A stretch of DNA of 46,208 bases from Spirochaetota bacterium. Lineage in GTDB: Bacteria > Spirochaetota > Spirochaetia > JABEVK01. Numbering within the stretch: the stretch's first letter is position 1; each line of letters starts with the position of its first letter. Below the pieces are notes generated by a model, which saw nothing but the letters and a program-made list of their open reading frames with translations, was not told the origin of the DNA and made no database searches. The translations under genes were made by a program, and so were the position numbers. Location: the NCBI GenBank assembly GCA_020049045.1, contig JAIFLN010000177.1, forward strand, positions 1-46,208, written 5' to 3'. This document shows, in pieces, positions 25,027 to 33,376 of the stretch.

Positions 25027-25788
25027 GTGGCAAAAAAAACTGAAGACAGGCGGGGATCAGCCGCATTCGACCGCCACTTTGCCGCCATCTATGGCGAACG
25101 TTGGCCGGTGCTCCGAAAAGCCCTGGAAGCACCTGGCAGACCAGAGGCTCACCTTTCGGGATTGGTAAAACCGTACTTTCTCGATGGCGCCTCAGTCCTG
25201 GCGGCCCAAGCCCTTGGAGTTCAACCTGGGGAAGAAGTTCTCGATCTTTGCGCAGCGCCAGGGGGGAAATCTTTGGTTTTGGCCCTTGCCCTGCAAGGGG
25301 TTGGCCGACTGGTCTGCAACGACCGCAGCTCTGACCGAAGAGGAAGATTGAAACGGGTCCTCGAGGAACATTTGTCCCCTCACCTGCGGTCCATTATCAC
25401 AGTAACGGGTTACGATGCCACCCGATGGGGACTTCATGAACAGGAAGTTTACGATAAAATCCTCTTGGACGCCCCCTGTTCCAGCGAGAGGCACCTTGTT
25501 CACAGCCCTGCCCATTTAGCTCAATGGTCAGCCCACCGCACCAAGACCTTGGCGCAGCAGGCTCTTGCCATGCTCTGCGCCGCCTTGGAAGCCCTGAAGC
25601 CCGGCGGCATTCTGGTTTACAGCACCTGCTCCATCAGCCCGGAGGAAAACGAAGGCCTCCTGGAACGGTTTGCTTCCAAGAGGCCAGGTGCATGGAGTTT
25701 GCTGGAAAAAAATCTGACCCTGCCTGACGAAGCAGGCGAAGGCCCGTTGTTTTGGGCCCGACTGGAAAAACTTACACGTATTCCTTGA
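25027..25788 (+). CDS. NOL1/NOP2/Sun family RNA m5C methyltransferase
   Basis: 253 residues. SAM-binding motif I is VLDLCAAPGGKS. The catalytic cysteines are in LDAPCSS (motif IV) and YSTCSIS (motif VI), as in RsmB and RsmF, which make 5-methylcytosine in rRNA; tRNA substrates are also known. No NusB-like N-terminal domain is present, so it is a minimal form. The start is taken as GTG at 25027 with AGAGGA 10 nt upstream; the frame is open further upstream but overlaps the divergent HAD gene. Its 3' end overlaps the sigma-factor gene by 17 nt. Confidence 0.87.
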   Translation: MAKKTEDRRGSAAFDRHFAAIYGERWPVLRKALEAPGRPEAHLSGLVKPYFLDGASVLAAQALGVQPGEEVLDLCAAPGGKSLVLALALQGVGRLVCNDRSSDRRGRLKRVLEEHLSPHLRSIITVTGYDATRWGLHEQEVYDKILLDAPCSSERHLVHSPAHLAQWSAHRTKTLAQQALAMLCAALEALKPGGILVYSTCSISPEENEGLLERFASKRPGAWSLLEKNLTLPDEAGEGPLFWARLEKLTRIP

Positions 25789-26767
25789 GCTCGCGGATCA
25801 TTTTCAATCCCCGCAACTTGGTGATGGCCTTTTCCTGAATCTGGCGGACCCGTTCCCGCGTGATTCCAAGCATCTTGCCCGTCTCCTCAAGAGTCAAAGG
25901 ACCTTCCCCCCCCAACCCGAAACGCAACTGGAGAATTCGCATTTCTCTTTCACTCAGCTGTTGAAGGACAGAACCAAGCGTGTCTTGCAGAGTCAGACTA
26001 AAGACATCCTCAAAGGGTTCATGAATGTTTTCATCGCGGATCAGATCTGACAGCCGGGTGACACTTTCTTCGTCGACGGTCCCGTCCAACGAAGCAGTCT
26101 CCTGACTGATCTTCAGAATCTCCTTGATTTTGTCTTCGGAGAGGTTCATGTAGTCAGCCAATTCTTCATTGGAGGGATCGCGACCGAGTTCCTGGGTTAG
26201 ATGTTTGGCAACGAAATAGCATTTTTTGATGGTATTGAGCATATGGATGGGAATGCGGATGACCCTTCCTTTGTCTGCCAGGCTCTTGATGATGGCTTGA
26301 CGGATCCACCAAGTGCCGTAGGTAGAAAAGCGACAACCCTTGGTGTAGTCAAACCGCTCAACCGCTTCAATCAGCCCGATGTTGCCTTCATCGATCAGGT
26401 CCAACAGGGATAGTCCACGATGCTGGTACTTCTTGGCAATCGAGACAACCAGGCGGAGGTTGGCATTGATCATTCGGTTCTTCAACGCCAACAGAAGCTT
26501 TTCCTTCTGCCTGATTGGAACTTTCAACTCCTCCGACAGGGTCTGAATATCCAAACCTTCCAACAAAAGACGCATTTCTGCTTTGGCAGTTTGGATTTTC
26601 TCACCAATTTCCTGTTCCTGAATCACCGTCAACAGTGGAAATCTGGAAATCTGCTTGAGGTACAGGGCCAGAGGATCTGTCTCGCTCCCATCCAGAGCTA
26701 AGACATCGGATTCCTGGATCAGCAAGAACCGTTCCTCCGATTCCATCACGTTGTCATGAACACGCAT
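25772..26767 (-). CDS. RNA polymerase sigma factor, group 2 sigma-70 (RpoS/RpoD-like)
   Basis: 331 residues covering regions 1.2 (DPLALYLKQISRFPLLT), 2 (MINANLRLVVSIAKKYQHRGLSLLDLI and FSTYGTWWIRQAI), 3 and 4.2 (TLEETGKMLGITRERVRQIQEKA). It lacks the long region 1.1 and the large non-conserved insert of the primary sigma factor, so an alternative (RpoS-like) sigma is the better call. The ATG at 26767 follows a GGGGTG site. Its promoter holds a perfect palindrome (26801-26810), so regulated expression is likely. Target genes are unknown. Confidence 0.88.
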   Translation of the reverse strand: MRVHDNVMESEERFLLIQESDVLALDGSETDPLALYLKQISRFPLLTVIQEQEIGEKIQTAKAEMRLLLEGLDIQTLSEELKVPIRQKEKLLLALKNRMINANLRLVVSIAKKYQHRGLSLLDLIDEGNIGLIEAVERFDYTKGCRFSTYGTWWIRQAIIKSLADKGRVIRIPIHMLNTIKKCYFVAKHLTQELGRDPSNEELADYMNLSEDKIKEILKISQETASLDGTVDEESVTRLSDLIRDENIHEPFEDVFSLTLQDTLGSVLQQLSEREMRILQLRFGLGGEGPLTLEETGKMLGITRERVRQIQEKAITKLRGLKMIRELKEYV

Positions 26768-26790
26768 AGGACACCCCACTAGCGAAGTAC

Positions 26791-26819
26791 AATTTAGGAC
26801 GGGTTAACCCCGACGTCAA
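26791..26819 (-). promoter_or_regulatory. sigma-factor gene promoter with internal palindrome
   Basis: -35 TTGACG (complement 26814-26819), 17-nt spacer and -10 TAAATT (complement 26791-26796). The spacer contains the 10-bp perfect palindrome GGGTTAACCC at 26801-26810, placed where a repressor could block polymerase. Confidence 0.5.
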
Positions 26820-26839
26820 GTTCTTTCTTGATCTGGATT

Positions 26840-27535
26840 TCAACGCTTCACCGCGAAAACATCCAGAGACTCATTCTGTTTGAAGGCAAAAAACGACAAC
26901 TTTTGTGAGGTACGGGGCGAAGTGTTGCCCAGAACTTGGCCTTTTGTTACCGCCTGACCGTATTCCACCAAAGAGCTTTCATAATTCCCATAGGCAAATA
27001 CCACTTTGTCCTCCGCTTGAACCATAAGGACGCGTCCGACACCTCGGAATTCACCTTGGTAGATTACTGTCCCAGCACTCACAGAGCGAAAGGGCTCGCC
27101 CGTTGTGGAAAAAGTGACAGCCTTCAGCTTGTCTTCTTCCGCATGAGGCTTCTTTTCAACCGGCCAGAAAGGCCCCACAACAACCCGACTTTTGAAGGGC
27201 ACAAACAAGGTTTGTCCCGCTTTCAGTACTGACGCGGCTGTCAGACCGTTCCATTCCAAAACCAGCGCCAAATCGACCTTCCATAGGCGGCTTAGCGAGT
27301 ACAAGGTATCACCAGCTTTCACACTGTACCGTTCAGGCAAGGATAACGATTCCCCTGCCTTGAGCTTTTCCAGATCGAGTTCAGGATTCGCGCGCTTGAG
27401 AACCTCAGTAGGAATTTTCTTCTTCTGAGCAATAACTCCTGCTGTATCGCCCTTCTGAATGACGTAATCATCAGCCGCAGCGGTCAGCACAAGGAGAAGG
27501 GAAAAAAAAAGAAGGCCAATGACCTTTTGGATCAT
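26840..27535 (-). CDS. LysM protein with degenerate M23 (LytM-like) domain
   Basis: 231 residues: signal peptide (MIQKVIGLLFFSLLLVLTAAA), two LysM peptidoglycan-binding repeats (about 25-70 and 72-118) and a C-terminal domain patterned like M23 endopeptidases (SVSAGTVIYQGEFRGVGRVLMV). The M23 metal ligands are missing: no His/Asp follows the first turn, YGN replaces YGH, and KLSFFAF stands where HLHFE is expected. It is therefore probably not a hydrolase and may activate an amidase, as EnvC and NlpD do. AAGGA before the ATG at 27535 fixes the start. It lies downstream of tRNA-Val on the same strand. Confidence 0.85.
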   Translation of the reverse strand: MIQKVIGLLFFSLLLVLTAAADDYVIQKGDTAGVIAQKKKIPTEVLKRANPELDLEKLKAGESLSLPERYSVKAGDTLYSLSRLWKVDLALVLEWNGLTAASVLKAGQTLFVPFKSRVVVGPFWPVEKKPHAEEDKLKAVTFSTTGEPFRSVSAGTVIYQGEFRGVGRVLMVQAEDKVVFAYGNYESSLVEYGQAVTKGQVLGNTSPRTSQKLSFFAFKQNESLDVFAVKR

Positions 27536-27615
27536 GCCTTCCTTGTCGGATAACTCCATCCGGAAACTTGAATCGGAATGGGTGAAAACCCTCCGGAAAA
27601 ACGTATTTCGTAAAA

Positions 27616-27689
<74 letters not shown>

Positions 27690-27699
27690 AAGCATCGAC

Positions 27700-27728
27700 A
27701 CAGTAATAGAAACGGCCCCTACTGTCAA
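27700..27728 (-). promoter_or_regulatory. tRNA-Val promoter
   Basis: A perfect -35 TTGACA (complement 27723-27728), 17-nt spacer and -10 TACTGT (complement 27700-27705), ending 10 nt before the tRNA 5' end. The same stretch contains an imperfect dyad (CAGTA..GAAACGG against CCGTTTC..TACTG, 27701-27747) that crosses the cheY stop. Confidence 0.55.
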
Positions 27729-27741
27729 GCCGAACCGTTTC

Positions 27742-28176
27742 CTACTGTAAAGAACTGACTACCCTTTCGAGAACCTTAGTGCGGTCGAGGGGCTTCACAA
27801 TATAATTCTTGGCACCTAGCAAGAGCGACTGTTTTACCAAGTCTTGTTTTCCCAAGGCACTGATCATGACGACTTTGGCGTTCTTGTCAAACTCCATAAT
27901 CTTCTCAAGAGCTGTCACACCGTCCATCTTGGGCATCGTAATGTCCATGGTCACCAAGTCAACATTGGGAAACAGCTCTTTATACTTCTCTACACCCTGT
28001 TCGCCGTCACCTGCTGTAGCAACGACCTCAAATCCTTCGCTGGTCAAGATTTGACCGATCTGTTTTGTGACAAACATAGAGTCATCGACAACAAGGACTC
28101 TGTAAGAGGAACCATCAGGCCGCCGGCCATCCGGGTCCTTTTGGTTGATAGTTGGAAAATCCACCTTAGTTTTCAT
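27742..28176 (-). CDS. cheY: chemotaxis response regulator CheY
   Basis: 144 residues. A ~25-residue N-terminal extension precedes the receiver domain, which is seen in spirochaetal CheY. It has VVDDS acid pocket residues, phospho-acceptor Asp78 in LVTMDITMPKMDG, the SAL switch and Lys in YIVKPLD. Phosphorylated by CheA, it would signal to the flagellar motor switch. It is the last gene of the cheA-cheWR-cheX-cheY operon, 8 nt after cheX. No intrinsic terminator follows. Confidence 0.92.
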   Translation of the reverse strand: MKTKVDFPTINQKDPDGRRPDGSSYRVLVVDDSMFVTKQIGQILTSEGFEVVATAGDGEQGVEKYKELFPNVDLVTMDITMPKMDGVTALEKIMEFDKNAKVVMISALGKQDLVKQSLLLGAKNYIVKPLDRTKVLERVVSSLQ

Positions 28177-28184
28177 GCCAAGCC

Positions 28185-28649
28185 TCAGGACCTTTCCCGG
28201 ACCGCGACATTAATCTCAATGTTCCCGTGAGGACTCTCCATGGGGACAATCAGCGCTTCTACTTCCTGATCGCTGATCTCCATATTGTCTCCGGTAATCA
28301 AGGCAGGCGGGGTCAAATCGAACTTGAAACCCAATTCATGTAATTTCGTAACAGCTTGCGCGGTAATCATGTTGGCGAGCTCACTGATGGTTGCCTTCAC
28401 CAAATCGTCAATCTCAGTCAATTCTTCCATGTTCATGACAGAAGCAATTTTGATGGCAGTCTGTTTACTCATATCGAACAAAACACGGCCTTCAACCTCA
28501 CCGGCCAAACCGACAATCGCAGCAACTCCCATGACAGGTTTTGTTGCCGATTTTAGAAACAAGTTTCCCCGCTTCACCTCTGTTGCCAAAACTTCAGTCA
28601 GAACATTGTAAGCCGCTTCGACGAACGGGTTGATGTACTCGACACGCAT
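28185..28649 (-). CDS. cheX: CheY-P phosphatase CheX
   Basis: 154 residues of the CheX/CheC/FliY family. The paired Glu and Asn phosphatase residues fit the segment LVKATISELANMITAQA, and IVGLAGEVEGRVLFDMS is the matching beta region. CheX dephosphorylates CheY-P; in spirochaetes it takes the place of CheZ. Gene order directly upstream of cheY matches Treponema and Borrelia chemotaxis operons. Confidence 0.9.
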   Translation of the reverse strand: MRVEYINPFVEAAYNVLTEVLATEVKRGNLFLKSATKPVMGVAAIVGLAGEVEGRVLFDMSKQTAIKIASVMNMEELTEIDDLVKATISELANMITAQAVTKLHELGFKFDLTPPALITGDNMEISDQEVEALIVPMESPHGNIEINVAVRERS

Positions 28650-28676
28650 GTTAACTCCTCTGGAAGCGACAACGCG

Positions 28677-30005
28677 CTAAATCTTCTGATAAACCGACCA
28701 AGTCGCGTTTCCGATAGCCTTCCAATCAGGATGGCTCAGTTTCTCATTGGTCCCTAATACCAAATATCCACCAAGACGAACTTTATCAGAAAGTTCCGTA
28801 ATCAATTTGTCTTGATCCGAGGGCTTGAGGTAAGAGATCACATCTCGCATCACTGCCAAATGCACCTCAGGCATGGGATTCAGATGGTTCACATCATGAA
28901 ACTCAAACAGAACTTTCGCTTTCAGCTCAGAATTGAACTGAAGACCATTTTTTGCCTGTACGGTATATTCTGTCCAGGAAAGGTCCAAGTCCTCGTCTTC
29001 GAGGATAAGGCTGGGAGCGGTGGAAATGCTCAACAGGTCATTGTCGCTTGCCCAGATTTTATAGTTCTTTTCTGAGAAACAAGTTTGAATCATCAGTGCT
29101 AAACTATAGGATTCATACCCTCGTCCACAACCGGGATTCCAAACCACTAAGGAAGCCGTTTCAAAGGACATCAGCTTGGCCAAAGAGGTTGCTGCTTCTG
29201 ACGACCAAAGCCGACCGGTGAACGGTGAAGGAAAGGTCGCCAGGAATTCGTCGGCTTCGTCTTTCTGGGTTAACTGGAAATCCAACCCTCTATCCTGCCT
29301 GGATTTCTTCCATTCTGCCAAGCGGCTCCCCACCCACTCGCGATTGAGCGGTGAGAGTTGGAACTGTCCAAAGGCAGCCAGAGTCTCACCGACAAACTGT
29401 AGATCGAGAGGCAAGACCTGCACACCTGTCGGTGCCTCAATCACAGCTTCGGAAGCCCCAGCATCGACAGAAGTCTGCTCAGGGGCTGTAGCGGCAGGAG
29501 CGGTGTGGGTGGAAGCTTCAGACTGACCGAAAATCCGATCAACATCCAGAATAATGTAAAGACGGCCCTCGTTCTCGATAACCCCGTTGATGTACTGAAT
29601 ATTGATATCACCAAAAATCGGATGCGGAGGTTGGATGGAATCCGAGGAGATACCCACAACCTTCTCAATCGTATCAACCACAATGCCCAAAACAAGGGAA
29701 TCCAGCCGTAAAATGACGATGTTCTCCAGGCTGGCGGAATCCTTGGTCTCGGCCGGCAAATTGAACATCGTCCGGAGGTCAATGATGGGAATAATGTCAC
29801 CCCGCAGATTGTCAACACCCCGAACATAAATCGGAGTATTGGGAACCTTGGTGAAATTTCCGGCTTTGCGGATTTCTTTCACCTTGAGGATGTCAATTCC
29901 ATAGTCTTTCCCGGCCAAAGTGAAAGAGATCATTTTGAAATCGACCTTCTTCATGCGGTCAGATTCCTTGGGGACTTTGGCCTGTTCGGTTTTCGTCATA
30001 CTCAT
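28677..30005 (-). CDS. CheW fused to a degenerate CheR-like domain
   Basis: 442 residues. An N-terminal CheW coupling domain (about 20-155, with FTLAGKDYGIDILKVKEI and VRGVDNLRGDIIPIIDLR) is joined by an Ala/Thr-rich linker to a C-terminal CheR-like methyltransferase fold. In the latter, NPGCGRGYESYSLAL stands where AGCSTGEEPYSLA is usual, and VMRDVISYL where FCRNVLIYF is usual. SAM binding is therefore doubtful and the domain may be structural. Such CheW-CheR hybrids are known from treponemes. The ATG at 30005 has AGGAAG six bases upstream; longer starts run into cheA. Confidence 0.85.
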   Translation of the reverse strand: MSMTKTEQAKVPKESDRMKKVDFKMISFTLAGKDYGIDILKVKEIRKAGNFTKVPNTPIYVRGVDNLRGDIIPIIDLRTMFNLPAETKDSASLENIVILRLDSLVLGIVVDTIEKVVGISSDSIQPPHPIFGDINIQYINGVIENEGRLYIILDVDRIFGQSEASTHTAPAATAPEQTSVDAGASEAVIEAPTGVQVLPLDLQFVGETLAAFGQFQLSPLNREWVGSRLAEWKKSRQDRGLDFQLTQKDEADEFLATFPSPFTGRLWSSEAATSLAKLMSFETASLVVWNPGCGRGYESYSLALMIQTCFSEKNYKIWASDNDLLSISTAPSLILEDEDLDLSWTEYTVQAKNGLQFNSELKAKVLFEFHDVNHLNPMPEVHLAVMRDVISYLKPSDQDKLITELSDKVRLGGYLVLGTNEKLSHPDWKAIGNATWSVYQKI

Positions 30006-30015
30006 TGGCGGCTTC

Positions 30016-32388
30016 CTATCGGGTACGGCTCTCGCGGCGTTGACGTTCAAGTCGCTCGTTTCGCATTCCCAGATCTAGCAACTGGCTCACGTCGATGATG
30101 AGGCTCACCTTTCCATCACCAAGAATCGTGGCCCCCGCAATACCGGGAGAAGCGGTGTAACGGTCCTTCAATGGCTTGATCACAACATCTTCTTCGCCGA
30201 TCAAGGAATCGACAATCAGGCCCATCTTTTTGTCCCCGCTCCCGACGACAACGACATAGTGGTAGCCATTGCCTTCGTCGGAAGGAATACCAAAGAGCCG
30301 ATTGAGTCTCAGAAGGGAAATCACGTCCTTGCGAACGTTGAAAACCTCGTAATTATCGATGATCTTGATCTCAGAAGGCTTAATCCGATGACTGTCAACA
30401 ACAGACGTGATCGGAATAGCGTAGACCTCTGTTCCAACCCTCACCAAAAGACCTTGAATGATTGCCAGCGTCAGGGGCAACTTGATCGTGAACTTGGTAC
30501 CTTTGCCGCGCTCAGACCAAATGCTCACGTTTCCGTTGAGTTTTTCGATCTGCTTGCGAACAACGTCCAACCCCACTCCGCGACCGGAAATATTGGTAAT
30601 CGAAGCGGCCGTTGAAAACCCAGCTTCAAAAATCAAGTTGAAAGCTTCGACATCGCTCAGAACTTTGCTCGGATGGATCAGCCCTTTGTCGATTGCCTTC
30701 TTTTTGACTGCCTCGACATCAATACCCCTGCCATCATCACCAATTTCAATGATGATCATGTTTCCTTCGTTGCGGGCTGCCATGACCACCCGCCCCTCTT
30801 CGCTCTTGCCGGCGGCCAAGCGATTTTCAGGAGATTCAATGCCGTGATCGATGGAATTGCGGACACAGTGAATCAGCGGATCGAGAAGGTCTTCAATCAC
30901 CGACTTATCGAGTTCGGTCTCTTCACCCTCGATGACCAGATTGATTTTCTTGTTCAGAGTCTTGGAGAGATCTCGGACGAGGCGTGGGAAACGGCTGAAA
31001 ATCTGGGCGATGGGAACCATCCGGATGCGTAGGACACCCTCATGCAGTTCACCAATGATTCTACCAAGGTTCTGCGATGTACCGCGGAAAATTCCCACTG
31101 TCGACTTCAATCTGCCTTCAACAGGATCAAAGGCTGTGAAAAGCTTGGCAAATTCCTCATTGATCTCTTTCTTGAGTTCCTTGACCGACTTTCCTTTTTG
31201 AACCTCGTCGACGTACTGGGGGAACCTGTCGAACAATTCTTTCAATTTGTCCTTGTATCCGAGAGAGGTAGATTGGAGATCGCCGAGGATTTCTCCGAAA
31301 TGGGTGGAAATCTGATTGAACGTCGCTTTGTTGATGACGGTTTCACTGACCAAGTTCAACAAATTGTCAATTCGTTTGGAATCGACCCGAAGTATCGAAC
31401 CAGAATTGGCGGCATTGGACTTCTTGTGTTCCGCCTCACGCCGGTCGAGAACCTTTTCCATGGACTCTTCTTCCACGGCGGGGGCAACAACTTCCGGTTC
31501 TGCATCGGCTGGAGAAGATTTCACCGCAGAAACGGAAGCGGGAACGGGAGCCGCAACCTTGGGGGCCTCGGAAACCTTGACTGTGTCGGCGGAGTCTTCG
31601 CCCACCTCGAGGATTTCCACCGAGGTGGTAACCTCACGGATGGTACATTTTTTTGTGACTGTATCGAGATCTTTGTCCAAGAGGCAGAAATAATCCACCA
31701 CTGGCCAATAACTGTCCTCGTAAAGCCGATCAAACTCGGGGATGGTTTTGAGAACAGTCCCGAGGGCCTTGAGGGCGGCAAACACCTGGATTCCACCGAC
31801 GGAATTCATGGGATTGGCCTCATCAAAGGAAACGCTGACCCGGTGAACCCTGCGGCCGCTGGCAGCTTCCTTCAACTCCAACACCTCGTACTCGGTCAGT
31901 CCTTTAACAGAGGCGGTCGATTTGGACACAGCCTTTGCCACCGACTTTGGAGGAGCTTTTTTCGCGGAAGCCTTGGCAGCTCCCTTTGCGGCCCCCGGAA
32001 GGAAACTCTTGAGAGTGTCCTTGAGGGGTTGAACATCCTTATCGTAGACTCGTCCGGCCAAACGCTCTTCGAGCATAGCCTTGACAACGTCAATCGACTG
32101 CAGAAGGACGTCGACCAAGGGACCTGTCAGCGAAACGGAGCCGCTACGGATTTCGTCGAGGGTATCTTCGACTCCGTGCGTGAATTCGGCCAGTTCGAAC
32201 ATCTGAACCGTTGCCGACCCACCCTTGAGGGTATGAGCAGCACGGAAGATTTCATCGACGGCGTCTTTATTCGTTGGGTCGTTTTCGAGGACGAGTACGT
32301 TCTGCTCCAAGACATCGACCTGGCTCTGTGCTTCACCAAAGAAGTCCTTGAGCAACTCTTCATTGTTGGGGTCCAGGTAATCGCTCAT
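30016..32388 (-). CDS. cheA: chemotaxis histidine kinase CheA
   Basis: 790 residues. P1 HPt has phospho-His52 in RAAHTLKGGSATVQ. A linker, a P2-like region (~155-265) and an Ala/Pro-rich linker follow, then P3 dimerisation, the P4 kinase (HCVRNSIDHGIE, GDDGRGID, GRGVGLDVVRKQI) and the P5 CheW-like domain at the end. It autophosphorylates under receptor control and passes phosphate to CheY. An ATG at 32406 is also in frame, but MSDYLD (32388) resembles usual spirochaetal starts; neither has a clear ribosome binding site. First gene of the operon. Confidence 0.93.
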   Translation of the reverse strand: MSDYLDPNNEELLKDFFGEAQSQVDVLEQNVLVLENDPTNKDAVDEIFRAAHTLKGGSATVQMFELAEFTHGVEDTLDEIRSGSVSLTGPLVDVLLQSIDVVKAMLEERLAGRVYDKDVQPLKDTLKSFLPGAAKGAAKASAKKAPPKSVAKAVSKSTASVKGLTEYEVLELKEAASGRRVHRVSVSFDEANPMNSVGGIQVFAALKALGTVLKTIPEFDRLYEDSYWPVVDYFCLLDKDLDTVTKKCTIREVTTSVEILEVGEDSADTVKVSEAPKVAAPVPASVSAVKSSPADAEPEVVAPAVEEESMEKVLDRREAEHKKSNAANSGSILRVDSKRIDNLLNLVSETVINKATFNQISTHFGEILGDLQSTSLGYKDKLKELFDRFPQYVDEVQKGKSVKELKKEINEEFAKLFTAFDPVEGRLKSTVGIFRGTSQNLGRIIGELHEGVLRIRMVPIAQIFSRFPRLVRDLSKTLNKKINLVIEGEETELDKSVIEDLLDPLIHCVRNSIDHGIESPENRLAAGKSEEGRVVMAARNEGNMIIIEIGDDGRGIDVEAVKKKAIDKGLIHPSKVLSDVEAFNLIFEAGFSTAASITNISGRGVGLDVVRKQIEKLNGNVSIWSERGKGTKFTIKLPLTLAIIQGLLVRVGTEVYAIPITSVVDSHRIKPSEIKIIDNYEVFNVRKDVISLLRLNRLFGIPSDEGNGYHYVVVVGSGDKKMGLIVDSLIGEEDVVIKPLKDRYTASPGIAGATILGDGKVSLIIDVSQLLDLGMRNERLERQRRESRTR

Positions 32389-32496
32389 AACAAGTTCAAG
32401 ATTCATACAGATGTCTGGTTAAGTCAAGGCCGTTTTTTTCCAGTTTGGCCCTTCCAGTTCGTGGATAATACGTTATGATAAGGAAGGGAGTTGGGA

Positions 32497-33357
32497 ATGA
32501 TCCGAACGTTTGGCCTGGTTCTTTTGGTATTCATCTCGGTCTCTTCCGCTTCAGCGATGGATCTTGAAGTATCGTCTCGTTTTGAAAATTTATATTGGGG
32601 TTCCGTCTATAAAAACAATACTGACGGTTATACCTTCCGCGGGGCAGATCTCTTCTGGAATCTCCAGGGTTCCGTGACCCAGGAACTGGCTGACGGTTTG
32701 CTTTTCAAGGGAGGCTTCGAGAATGATCCGGTACTCCGATGGCGCGCCTATGGTCAGCTCGCTTTCGGCCTTGATAATTTGACAATGAAATTCACCCCGT
32801 TTATCGGGACATTCAACTCCACCCAAAAATGGTTCAATCCGGGTATGGAAGCGATGGTGGAATACACTTGGCCGGGCTTCCTTTTTCTGAAAGGCGGATT
32901 TCTGACAACTTTCGCTCCTGTCTCCAAAGAAGGGGACTACTATCTGACTTTTCAGACAGCGGCTGTTGGTACTCTTGTTGAGAACGGCATCATCACCTTC
33001 ACCGTCGAAGATAAAGCAGCGACATTTCGAGCGAAAGACAATTTGACAACCGTTGATGCCTCGACAAGGTATTGGCTCGATACGGAAATGTTTTTGAAGA
33101 ACTTTCCCGTCCGTATGGCCATTCTGACCGGATACCAGGTATTAAGCAGACGATATATTGCGGCGGCTGAGGTTCTCACCCCCATTCATTCCTTCCTCCT
33201 TGGTGGTAGGTTTTCGTGGGACTTTGGAGCGGGCACCGTCGTTTTTGCCCAAGTTGAGTCGGCTTTTTTCAACGCAGGGTGGGATTCAACGGTCATGGCT
33301 CTGCCTTCAACGACCCCGGTTTTTCAGTCGGTTACGGGTGTCCGCTATCACTGGTAA
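32497..33357 (+). CDS. predicted outer-membrane beta-barrel protein
   Basis: 286 residues. A signal peptide (MIRTFGLVLLVFISVSSASA) precedes a mature protein made of alternating polar/hydrophobic strands rich in Gly, Tyr, Trp and Phe, ending in RYHW. A C-terminal aromatic residue is the usual barrel-assembly signal. The family is not recognised. The ATG at 32497 has GGGAG upstream; a -10-like TATGAT lies at 32474-32479 with a poor -35. Divergent from cheA. The next gene starts 19 nt downstream, so they may share a transcript. Confidence 0.65.
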   Translation: MIRTFGLVLLVFISVSSASAMDLEVSSRFENLYWGSVYKNNTDGYTFRGADLFWNLQGSVTQELADGLLFKGGFENDPVLRWRAYGQLAFGLDNLTMKFTPFIGTFNSTQKWFNPGMEAMVEYTWPGFLFLKGGFLTTFAPVSKEGDYYLTFQTAAVGTLVENGIITFTVEDKAATFRAKDNLTTVDASTRYWLDTEMFLKNFPVRMAILTGYQVLSRRYIAAAEVLTPIHSFLLGGRFSWDFGAGTVVFAQVESAFFNAGWDSTVMALPSTTPVFQSVTGVRYHW

Positions 33358-33376
33358 ACTGGGCGAGGAGGAACCG

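Noticed and set aside
31042-32478. 478-codon open frame antisense to cheA
   Set aside because: It lies entirely opposite a clear cheA gene, its composition (many Gly, Phe, Asn, His) is that of a shadow frame, and it has no recognisable domain.
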